This document shows, piece by piece, positions 7,921 through 14,502 of a stretch of 40,886 nt of DNA. How positions within the stretch are numbered: the first letter of the stretch is position 1; the number at the start of each line of letters is the position of its first letter. Under the pieces are notes generated by a model that did no database searches, was not told the DNA's origin, and saw nothing but the letters and a program-made list of their open reading frames with translations. This DNA is from an uncultured Gemmatimonadota bacterium. Its GTDB lineage: Bacteria; Gemmatimonadota; Gemmatimonadetes; Gemmatimonadales; Gemmatimonadaceae. The position numbers and the translations under genes were made by a program. The stretch spans positions 1 to 40,886 of the forward strand of contig CAMLIT010000026.1 of NCBI GenBank assembly GCA_946480295.1. The letters are read 5' to 3'.

Positions 7921-8313
7921 ATGCCAGCGATGGATCCCGCCGACTTCCCCCTCCGACCGGTCCCGACCGTGCTCGTGCTGTCGCACGACGCGGTCGCCGC
8001 CGCGCTCCTTGGCGCGCTCGTCGAGACCCTGGGCTATCCCGTGCGCTTCCGCCGGCCGCCGGAATCGGCCGAGGAGGCGGTGCGCCGCGTCCGGCCCCGC
8101 ATCGCCCTCATCGACTGCGAGGATGCGGAATCGTGCACGGACGAGATCGTCGGACGCGCCGCCATGCGCAGCATCTCCGTCGTGATCTTCGGCGCGCCGG
8201 AGGCGCTGGACCGCGTGCGCGCCTTCGCCCTCGAGCACGACATCTCCGTCCTGCTCATGCCCCCCGCCACGGACGATCTCGACCAGCTCCTGCGGGAGTC
8301 GCTCCACGACTGA
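7921..8313 (+). CDS. Receiver-like (degenerate response-regulator) domain protein
   Basis: A stand-alone 130-residue protein with the alternating pattern of a CheY-like receiver: VPTVLVLSHD (strand 1), ALLGALVETLGYPVRF (helix 1/strand 2), RPRIALIDCED (strand 3 with an Asp in the phospho-acceptor position), SISVVIFGAPE (strand 4), ISVLLMPPATDDL (strand 5). The acidic pair after strand 1 is HD rather than DD, and the conserved Lys of strand 5 is missing (LMPP where LxKP is usual), so normal phosphorylation is doubtful. There is no output domain. The start is uncertain: 7921, 7930 or GTG 7879 are in frame; I prefer 7921 or 7930 because the palindrome at 7879-7897 would otherwise be coding. Divergent from hrpB. 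Confidence 0.6.
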   Translation: MPAMDPADFPLRPVPTVLVLSHDAVAAALLGALVETLGYPVRFRRPPESAEEAVRRVRPRIALIDCEDAESCTDEIVGRAAMRSISVVIFGAPEALDRVRAFALEHDISVLLMPPATDDLDQLLRESLHD

Positions 8314-8351
8314 GCGGCGCGCCGGCGCCGCTCGCTGGCGGCGCGCAGGGT

Positions 8352-9269
8352 TCAGGAGCGCACGATGATCAGGAAGCGGGACGAGGCCCAGAAGCGATCC
8401 GGCTCCTGGATCGTGAGCCCCCCGGCGATCTTGCCGTTCTTCGCCGAATCGGGGGCGACGTAGGCCGGGTTCTGCCGCGAGAGGATCGTGTACTCGCCGT
8501 TCGGGAGCTTGATCGTGCGGTCCTTCAGCCGGTCGATGCGCGTGAACAGCGTCGTGTCGAGCTCGCGCGCCGGCTCGAGCTGCCGGCCGCCGAAGACGAG
8601 GAAGCGCTTGCGCCCTTCCTCCACGAGCACGCCCTTCTTCACGAGCTCGTCCCGCGTGCCGACGACGTAGTACGCGGTGTTCTTCTCGGTCGTGAGCTGG
8701 CCGACGGTGTCGAGGAGCGCGGTGCTCTGCACCTGCAGCGTGTCGACGCGCTGGTTGAGCGACGCGATCTCGACGCTCTGCTTGTCGATGATCGCCTGCA
8801 TCTGCGCGCGCTGCGTCTCGACGGTGCTGCGCAGCTCGGCGATCGTCTGCTCGTACGTCGCGATCTGGCCCATCAGCGTCGAGTCGCGCCTGGCGAGCCG
8901 CGCCGCGCGCACGCGGAGGGTGCCGACGCGCCCCTCGGCGGAATCGAGCCGGGCGACGATGGCGGCGATCCGCCCGAGCACCGCCGCGCGCTCATCCTTC
9001 ACCTCGGACAGCTCCGACTCGCGCGTGAGCTGCACGCCCCCGCGCTTCGCCTGAAGGTTGTGGACCTTCGCGATCTGGGTGTTGATGTCGTTCACGAACT
9101 GGGTGGACGCCATGACCTCGTTGATCAGATCGTTCTTGATCGCGACGAGGGAGTCGGTGCGGACGGAATCGGTGCGGGCGAGCGCATGCAGCTGCTGCGT
9201 CCCGTTGCCCTCACACGCGGCGGCCGCGACGACGAGGGGCACGAGGACGACCAGGCGGGCGACGTTCAC
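8352..9269 (-). CDS. Coiled-coil lipoprotein, conserved C-terminal domain, function unknown
   Basis: A 305-residue lipoprotein (signal MNVARLVVLVPLVVAAAAC, lipidated Cys19). Residues about 30-190 form long coiled coils with leucine/valine heptads; the C-terminal ~110 residues form a compact domain starting NTAYYVVGTRDELVKKGVL. I recall similar coiled-coil plus YYVVGT-type lipoproteins in Bacteroidetes, but without a known function. The start is GTG 9269, preceded by a good GGAAGG ribosome-binding site; the longer frame upstream lacks a signal peptide. A TACGCT box at 9352-9357 may be its promoter. It converges on the receiver-like gene, 38 nt between stops. Confidence 0.8.
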   Translation of the reverse strand: MNVARLVVLVPLVVAAAACEGNGTQQLHALARTDSVRTDSLVAIKNDLINEVMASTQFVNDINTQIAKVHNLQAKRGGVQLTRESELSEVKDERAAVLGRIAAIVARLDSAEGRVGTLRVRAARLARRDSTLMGQIATYEQTIAELRSTVETQRAQMQAIIDKQSVEIASLNQRVDTLQVQSTALLDTVGQLTTEKNTAYYVVGTRDELVKKGVLVEEGRKRFLVFGGRQLEPARELDTTLFTRIDRLKDRTIKLPNGEYTILSRQNPAYVAPDSAKNGKIAGGLTIQEPDRFWASSRFLIIVRS

Positions 9270-9351
9270 GGGGACCTTCCGAGTGGGGTGAGGGCGATGG
9301 GGTGCGGGAGGGGACCGGGGCCCGGGAGGGGACCGGGATCCGGACGGGAAG

Positions 9352-9357
9352 CGTAAG
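9352..9357 (-). promoter_or_regulatory. Candidate -10 box (TACGCT)
   Basis: Read leftward, TACGCT fits the TANNNT pattern and would give a leader of about 75 nt for the coiled-coil lipoprotein. The leader contains a 15-bp direct repeat with 18-bp spacing (9304-9318 and 9322-9336, word CGGGAGGGGACCGGG). No -35 is evident. Confidence 0.3.
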
Positions 9358-9479
9358 GGCGGGTGGTGCGGGGCGAAGTGATGCGGGATGCATGGGGTCG
9401 GCTGGGGGGGGCGCGGGGCCGACACAGTCCAGCTGCCGTGCGCCGATTCGGTCATCACGCGCGCGCGGGCTCTGACGGG

Positions 9480-9519
9480 AACACGGATGGCGCGGATCGC
9501 ACGGATTTCACGGTCGTGA
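9480..9519. repeat. Nonamer array, arm downstream of the GxxExxY gene
   Basis: Words of the form ACACGGATG recur with a 9-bp period from 9480 to about 9512 (ACACGGATG, GCACGGATT among them). The array ends in TCACG-GT-CGTGA (9508-9519), a perfect palindrome that touches the stop codon of the nuclease-fold gene at 9520. The same words appear in inverted orientation upstream of that gene at 9918-9961. Confidence 0.75.
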
Positions 9520-9900
9520 TCAGGCGAGCGGATCCCGTCGGTCGAAGATGACTCGTCGAACCAGCGGACGCGGGCCGAAATGAAGAAGCAGACCGACAGC
9601 GATGCCGCTGCCCTTCAGATAGCTGAGTAGTTGCGCGAGCGCGACAGGTGCCAGGACCGAGCCCGCCTTCAATTCGACGACGACGCGACCTTCGACGACC
9701 ATGTCCAGGCGCTGCCATGCGACCACGTCGCCTTTGTAGCGGATGCGAACACTCACCTCGCGCGCGACGGCGTGTCTCCGCGCGATCAATTCGCGCTCCA
9801 GCGCCGCGGCATAGATCGACTCGACGAAGCCGTACCCCAGCTGGTTATACACCTCGTAGAAGGCACCGATGATCGAGCGGGTCAGGGCCTCGTCACGCAC
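9520..9900 (-). CDS. GxxExxY family protein (PD-(D/E)xK nuclease fold)
   Basis: A 126-residue protein, the typical length of the GxxExxY family (PDDEXK_3). The family signature is intact: G24-F-V-E27-S-I-Y30. A nuclease-type core follows: Asp66 in QRLDMVVEG and E76-L-K78 in VVVELKAGS, matching the D-x(n)-ExK pattern of PD-(D/E)xK enzymes; VLAPVALAQLLSYLKGSG is the usual helix after it. The start is GTG 9900 with GGAG eight bases upstream. It is flanked closely on both sides by 9-bp-word arrays in inverted orientation (9480-9519 and 9918-9961). Biochemistry of this family is not established to my knowledge. The intact motifs suggest an active protein, and the flanks suggest that it moves or acts with its repeats. 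Confidence 0.85.
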   Translation of the reverse strand: MRDEALTRSIIGAFYEVYNQLGYGFVESIYAAALERELIARRHAVAREVSVRIRYKGDVVAWQRLDMVVEGRVVVELKAGSVLAPVALAQLLSYLKGSGIAVGLLLHFGPRPLVRRVIFDRRDPLA

Positions 9901-9917
9901 GAACGCACTCCGCAGCG

Positions 9918-9961
9918 CTCATCCGTGACGATTCGTCACATCCGTCCGATCCGTGTCATGA
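9918..9961. repeat. Nonamer array, arm upstream of the GxxExxY gene
   Basis: On the + strand the words read ATCCGTG-type with 9-bp spacing; on the minus strand they read ACACGGATC, GGACGGATG and so on, the same words as at 9480-9512 but inverted. Inside is GTGACGATTCGTCAC (9925-9939), a near-perfect palindrome built from CGTGA and TCAC. The array lies directly before the ribosome-binding site of the GxxExxY gene. Confidence 0.75.
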
Positions 9962-10097
9962 AAACGTTGCCGCCCGTATCGCCGAAGGGCGATGTGTAGC
10001 CGGAGAGCGCGTGCCTCCGCACCCCTGGCGCCTCCCCCCATCCCACCCCACATTCGCACGATCGCGGTCCCCCGAACCCGCTTCCCTGACCCCATCC

Positions 10098-12590
10098 ATG
10101 TCCCTGTCTCGCCGCGCCGTCCTGAAGCACGGTATCCGCGCCGCCGGACTGCTGGCCATTGCTCCGGAGCTCGCCGCTTCCCAGGCCCCGGGTTCCTCCT
10201 CCCATCAGAGCCCCGCGGCGCACCCGGCCCCCGCTCCCGCGTCCCGTGAACGCCTTCGCCTCGATCCCGGCTGGCGCTTCCACCTCGGCCACGCCGACGA
10301 CCCGGCGCAGGACTTCGGCTTCGGCCAGCACAGCCTCTTCGCCAAGACCGGGGACTTCATCAACGTCGCGAAGGAGAAGTTCGACGACAGCGCGTGGCGG
10401 GTCGTGGATCTGCCCCACGACTGGGCGGTCGAGCTGCCCTTCGTCGATTCACCGGAGCTCATCAGCTCCGGGTGCAAGCCGCTCGGGCGGCGCTTTCCCG
10501 CGACGAGCATCGGCTGGTACCGGAAGACCTTCGACCTCCCGGCGAGCGACGCCGGCCGGCGCATCGTCATCGACTTCGACGGCGCCTTTCGCGACTGCAT
10601 CGTCGCCTTCAACGGGAGCTTCATCGGGCGAAACCTGAGCGGCTACGCGCCCTTCAGCTTCGACGTCACCGACTACGCGAACTTCGGCGGGCAGAACGTC
10701 CTCGTCGTGCGCGCCGACGCGACGGAGCACGAGGGGTGGTTCTACGAGGGCGCGGGCATCTACCGGCACGTGTGGCTGACGAAGACGAACCCCGTGCACG
10801 TCGCGCAGTGGGGCACGTACGTCACCTCGCACGTCGGCCGGCGCGCGGCCGACGTGAGCATCGCGACGGAGGTCGTGAACGAGGGCGACCGTCCCGCGAC
10901 CTGTCGCGTCGTCTCCACCCTCCTCGACGCCTCGGGGAAGACCGTCGCGACGGCGCGCTCGGCGAGCGTGCACGTGCCGAGCGACGCCACCGTGACCGTG
11001 CAGCAGCGCGCGAACGTCGCGAACCCCGCCCTCTGGTCGGTCGACACGCCGCACCTGTACATCCTCGTCACGACCATCGAGGCGAACGGCGCGGCGGTGG
11101 ACCGGTACGAGACCCCGTTCGGCATCCGCACCATCCACTTCGATCCGAACCAGGGGTTCTTCCTCAACGGGAAGCGCGTCGAGATCAAGGGGACGTGCAA
11201 CCACCAGGACCACGCCGGCGTCGGCGCGGCGCTGCCGGACCGGCTCCAGTACTTCCGGATCGAGAAGCTGAAGGAGATGGGGTCGAACGGCTATCGCACC
11301 TCGCACAACCCGCCCACCCCCGAGCTGCTCGACGCGTGCGACCGGCTCGGCATGCTCGTGCTCGACGAGACGCGCATGTTCAGCTCCGAGCCCGAAGGAC
11401 TGAGCCAGCTCGAGCGCCTCGTGCGCCGCGATCGCAACCATCCGTCGGTGTTCGCCTGGTCCATCGCCAACGAGGAGTGGGTGCTGCAGGGCAGGGAGCA
11501 GGGCGCGCGGATCGCCGCGACGATGAAGCGACTCGTCAGGCAGCTCGATCCGTCGCGGCCGATCACCGAGGCGATGAACGGCGACTGGGGGAAGGGGCTG
11601 TCGGCCGTCGTCGACGTGCAGGGGTTCAACTACAACCTGCCGAAGATGGACGACTTCCACGCGAAGTTCCCGACCCAGCCGTCGATCGGGACCGAGGTCG
11701 GGAGCACCGTCTCGACGCGCGGCATCTACGCGAACGACAAGGAGAAGGGCTACGTCTCCGCGTACGACGTCAACGCGCCGCCCTGGGCGTCCACGGCGGA
11801 GAAGTGGTGGAGCATGTACGACGCGCGGCCGTGGATCGCCGGCGGCTTCGTCTGGACCGGCTTCGACTATCGCGGCGAGCCGACGCCGTACCGCTGGCCG
11901 TGCATCAGCTCGCACTTCGGCATCCTCGACACCTGCGGCTTCCCGAAGGACAACTTCTACTATTACCGCGCGCGCTGGCAGGACGAGCCGGTGCTGCACC
12001 TCTTCCCGCACTGGAACTGGCCGGGAAAGGAGGGGCAGGACGTGGACGTCTGGGTGCACACGAACCTCGATCGCGTCGAGCTCTTCGTGAACGGCCAGAG
12101 CCTCGGCGCGCAGGACCTGCCGAAGGACGGCCACCTGGCGTGGAAGGCGAAGTACGCCCCCGGGAAGATCGAGGCGCGCGGCTTCCGCGGCGGCACACAG
12201 GTGCTCACGGCGACGCGGGAGACGACGGGCGCCCCGGCGCGGATCGTCCTCCGCCCCGACCGCGCGGAGATCGCCGCCGACGGGGAGGACGTGAGCGTCG
12301 TCGAGGTGCAGGTGGTGGACGCGCAGGGGCGCGTCGTCCCGGTGGCGGGCGACGAGGTCACCTTCGACGTGACCGGCACGGGGAAGCTCATCGGCGTCGG
12401 CAACGGCGATCCGAGCAGTCACGAGAATGACAAGGGGACGACGCGGCACGTCTTCAACGGCCTGGCCGTGGCGATCGTGCAGGCGGGGCGCGAGGGTGGC
12501 GAGCTGCGCGTCGCCGCGAGCGCGCCGGGGCTGCAGGGCGCGAGCACGACCATTCGCTGCCGGGAGAGCACGCCACGCGCGGCGATCTGA
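10098..12590 (+). CDS. Glycoside hydrolase family 2 (beta-galactosidase-type), Tat-exported
   Basis: An 830-residue exo-acting beta-glycosidase. A twin-arginine signal (MSLSRRAVLKHGIRAAGLLA) sends it folded across the inner membrane. The GH2 jelly roll (residues ~50-200), Ig-like middle domain and TIM barrel follow in order. The barrel carries the hallmark MGSNGYRTSHNPPTPELLDACDR; the acid/base is Glu459 in IANEE and the nucleophile Glu533 in IGTEVGS. After the barrel come a DUF4982-like domain (FPHWNWPGKEGQDVDVWVHT) and a bacterial Ig-like domain. Substrate may be a beta-galactoside or related plant/host glycan. I chose ATG 10098 because it begins the Tat signal; an in-frame start at 10011 would bury it. 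A sugar-binding lipoprotein and a GH18-like gene follow. Confidence 0.92.
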   Translation: MSLSRRAVLKHGIRAAGLLAIAPELAASQAPGSSSHQSPAAHPAPAPASRERLRLDPGWRFHLGHADDPAQDFGFGQHSLFAKTGDFINVAKEKFDDSAWRVVDLPHDWAVELPFVDSPELISSGCKPLGRRFPATSIGWYRKTFDLPASDAGRRIVIDFDGAFRDCIVAFNGSFIGRNLSGYAPFSFDVTDYANFGGQNVLVVRADATEHEGWFYEGAGIYRHVWLTKTNPVHVAQWGTYVTSHVGRRAADVSIATEVVNEGDRPATCRVVSTLLDASGKTVATARSASVHVPSDATVTVQQRANVANPALWSVDTPHLYILVTTIEANGAAVDRYETPFGIRTIHFDPNQGFFLNGKRVEIKGTCNHQDHAGVGAALPDRLQYFRIEKLKEMGSNGYRTSHNPPTPELLDACDRLGMLVLDETRMFSSEPEGLSQLERLVRRDRNHPSVFAWSIANEEWVLQGREQGARIAATMKRLVRQLDPSRPITEAMNGDWGKGLSAVVDVQGFNYNLPKMDDFHAKFPTQPSIGTEVGSTVSTRGIYANDKEKGYVSAYDVNAPPWASTAEKWWSMYDARPWIAGGFVWTGFDYRGEPTPYRWPCISSHFGILDTCGFPKDNFYYYRARWQDEPVLHLFPHWNWPGKEGQDVDVWVHTNLDRVELFVNGQSLGAQDLPKDGHLAWKAKYAPGKIEARGFRGGTQVLTATRETTGAPARIVLRPDRAEIAADGEDVSVVEVQVVDAQGRVVPVAGDEVTFDVTGTGKLIGVGNGDPSSHENDKGTTRHVFNGLAVAIVQAGREGGELRVAASAPGLQGASTTIRCRESTPRAAI

Positions 12591-12633
12591 GCTTCACAGG
12601 ACGGCCCGGCTCGTGCATTTTTCGCATGCCTCC

Positions 12634-13164
12634 ATGCGATCCCTGAGCCGTATCGGACGATTCGTGATGTGTCTCGCGCTGGCCGCGGCGCCCCTCGCCG
12701 CGGCCGCGTGTCGCATCGAGAACGACGAGCGCGCGGGGGCGGCGAAGACGATCGGTGTCACGCTGCCCACGCGCGACAGCGCCTTCTACCGCGAGCTCGA
12801 GACGGGGCTGCGAGCCGCCGCCGACAAGCACGGGTACCAGCTCATCTTCACCTGGGCCGATCGGAAGCTGGATGCGCAGGAGTCGGCGATCGACAGCTTC
12901 ATGACGCAGCACGTCGACGCGATCATCATCTGCCCCGTCGACTCGGAGCGCATCCGGCCGGCGATCGAGAAAGCCAACGCGCTCCGCGTCCCCGTCTTCA
13001 CCCTCGACATGGCGCGCAACGCGCGGAGCGAGGGGCTGCAGGCGATCGCGATCATCGCCGACTACTTCGACGGGAAGAAGCTGCCGCCGCACGCGCGGAC
13101 GCCGGTGCATCTCGTGGATGCCGCGCCACTGCGGCCGGTCCCCGGCGAAAGGCCGCACACCTGA
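12634..13164 (+). CDS. Sugar ABC-type periplasmic binding lipoprotein with internal deletion
   Basis: A 176-residue lipoprotein (Cys26 after LAAAA) that matches the type-1 periplasmic binding fold only in part. Residues 38-128 are a normal first lobe: KTIGVTLPTRDSAFYRELETGLRAAADKHGYQL, then HVDAIIICPVDSERIRPAIEKANALRVPVFTLDM. Right after this, residues 131-165 (SEGLQAIAIIADYFDGKKLPPHARTPVHLV, quoted in part) resemble the extreme C-terminus of ribose/xylose-type binding proteins. About 130 residues that normally form the second lobe and hinge are absent, with the frame kept. It may be a decayed gene or a one-lobe derivative. It follows the GH2 gene by 43 nt and has no permease or ATPase neighbour. 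Confidence 0.7.
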   Translation: MRSLSRIGRFVMCLALAAAPLAAAACRIENDERAGAAKTIGVTLPTRDSAFYRELETGLRAAADKHGYQLIFTWADRKLDAQESAIDSFMTQHVDAIIICPVDSERIRPAIEKANALRVPVFTLDMARNARSEGLQAIAIIADYFDGKKLPPHARTPVHLVDAAPLRPVPGERPHT

Positions 13165-13234
13165 GGCTCCGCGCGCGCCGCGCCTGCGCGCGCGCGGCTG
13201 TCCAATGCGCGCGCGGCAGCCGCATCTTCGCGGC

Positions 13235-14284
13235 ATGACCTCCCGCCTCCTGCTCGCCGCGGCGCTCGCCGCCCTCACGCTCCGTCCCGCCTCGCCGCTC
13301 CGCGCCCAGGGCGCCGAGCGCCTCTTCTACTACGTCGACACCGAGACGAGCTGGGACGACTTCGTCCGGCACGTCGACCAGATCACGATCGTGGCGCCGC
13401 AGACGTACGCGGTGGACTCGATCGGCGTCGTCTACGGCGACGTCGACCCGATGGTGCTCGCGCTCGCGCGGCAGCATCACGTGAAGGTGATGCCGCTCGT
13501 CGTCGACCAGGGCTTCAACCAGCCCATGCTGCGCCGCCTGCTCGCCGACACGGTCGCCCAGGCGCGGGCGACGCACGCGCTCGTCGACCTCTGCCGCCGG
13601 AACGGCTACTACGGCATCCAGTTCGACATCGAGGACCTGAGCATCCAGGACGGCGCGCGCTTCACGAGGTGGTACGCCGATGCCGCCCGCGCGCTGCACG
13701 CGGCGGGGTTCGCGATCAGCATCGCCATCGTCCCGCGGGCGAGCGACCTCGCCGGTCCGACGACCTATCACGAGTGGATCTACGACAGCTGGCGCGGCGC
13801 CTACGACCTGCCGGCGCTCGCGCGCGTGTCGGACTTCGTGTCGTGGATGACCTACGATCAGCACACGACGCGCACGCCTCCCGGTCCGGTGGCCGGCATC
13901 CCGTGGATGCGCGCGACGACGGAGTACGCGCTGAAGGTGATCCCGCCGGAGAAGCTCTCGCTCGGCATCCCGCTCTACAGCTACCACTGGTTCGTCCAGG
14001 CCGATCCCACGACGGTGCGCCGCGCCGGCGTCGCCGGCGCCACGGTGTCGTACGCCTGGGGCGCCCACCTGATCCAGCGCGACGGCGGCACGATCCAGTG
14101 GGACGCCCGCAACGAGGTCCCCTTCGGCGTCGCCGAGCGCGGCGCGATCAACGAATGGGTCTACCTCGAGGACGCCCGCTCCTTCAAGGCGAAGCTGGCG
14201 CTGATGCGGGAACTGAAGCTGCGCGGCTTCTCGGCGTGGGGGCTGGGGCACGAGGATGGGGGGATCTGGGGCGAACTGCCATGA
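13235..14284 (+). CDS. GH18-like secreted glycoside hydrolase (YaaH/chitinase-type barrel)
   Basis: A 349-residue exported protein with an N-terminal signal peptide (cleavage near RAQG, residue ~25). The TIM barrel follows the GH18 pattern seen in peptidoglycan- and chitin-active enzymes: early strand LFYYVDTETSWDD, QITIVAPQTYAVDSIG, HHVKVMPLVVDQGF, then GYYGIQFDIEDL holding D131-I-E133, the last part of the DxxDxDxE motif with Glu133 as the likely proton donor. The first two Asp of the motif are replaced by Tyr and Gln. Later SDFVSWMTYDQH and KLSLGIPLYSYHW also fit GH18. Substrate unknown. CATCTT six bases before the ATG is a weak -10-like box. Array C follows 25 nt after the stop. Confidence 0.8.
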   Translation: MTSRLLLAAALAALTLRPASPLRAQGAERLFYYVDTETSWDDFVRHVDQITIVAPQTYAVDSIGVVYGDVDPMVLALARQHHVKVMPLVVDQGFNQPMLRRLLADTVAQARATHALVDLCRRNGYYGIQFDIEDLSIQDGARFTRWYADAARALHAAGFAISIAIVPRASDLAGPTTYHEWIYDSWRGAYDLPALARVSDFVSWMTYDQHTTRTPPGPVAGIPWMRATTEYALKVIPPEKLSLGIPLYSYHWFVQADPTTVRRAGVAGATVSYAWGAHLIQRDGGTIQWDARNEVPFGVAERGAINEWVYLEDARSFKAKLALMRELKLRGFSAWGLGHEDGGIWGELP

Positions 14285-14310
14285 ACTGTCCATGACGGGC
14301 GCGGCCCCCA

Positions 14311-14464
14311 CTTCGTACTGCGTACTGCGGACGTCACTGCGAACTACGGAGTGCGTACTGACGACCGTGGCGCCAACGCTCGGGCGCCGTGTTCGTAGTA
14401 CGCAGTTCGCGGCAACGTTCGCAGTACGCACTCCGCAGTGAGGTTCGCAGTACGAAGTACGCAG
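14311..14464. repeat. Heptad-word inverted array C with 26-bp super-period
   Basis: The left arm has three heptads (CTTCGTA first), the pentamer CGTCA (14332-14336), then three more heptads. The right arm (14392-14464) has three heptads, pentamer CAACG, three heptads, pentamer TGAGG, three heptads; its words are TACGCAG and TTCGCAG types, the complement of the left-arm words. So the unit is 3x7+5 = 26 bp. A small hairpin, GGCGCC (14369-14374) with GGCGCC (14383-14388), lies at the centre, as in array B. It occupies most of the gap between the GH18 gene and the fusion gene. Confidence 0.85.
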
Positions 14465-14490
14465 TCTGCCGAATCCTCCCGTTCTCGGAA

Positions 14491-14496
14491 TAGCTT
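14491..14496 (+). promoter_or_regulatory. -10 box (TAGCTT), leaderless-type promoter
   Basis: TAGCTT ends 6 nt before ATG 14503, so transcription would start at the A of the start codon. No Shine-Dalgarno is possible in TCTCCC. This placement supports the chosen start. Confidence 0.5.
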
Positions 14497-14502
14497 TCTC
14501 CC

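Noticed and set aside
9304..9336. 15-bp direct repeat with 18-bp spacing in the leader of the coiled-coil lipoprotein gene
   Set aside because: Two copies only, in a G-rich stretch; no sign of 7- or 9-bp phase, so not counted with the array families.
9397..9423. GTCGGC/GCCGAC hairpin behind the GxxExxY gene
   Set aside because: Only six base pairs with a long G-rich loop and no U-run; such stems are expected by chance at this GC content.
10011..10097. Upstream extension of the GH2 gene from the in-frame start at 10011
   Set aside because: It would place 29 Pro/Arg-rich residues ahead of an obvious twin-arginine signal peptide.
14311..14464. CRISPR array
   Set aside because: Units are 7 bp with 5-bp interruptions and inverted arms; no 25-40-bp repeats, no unique spacers and no cas genes.
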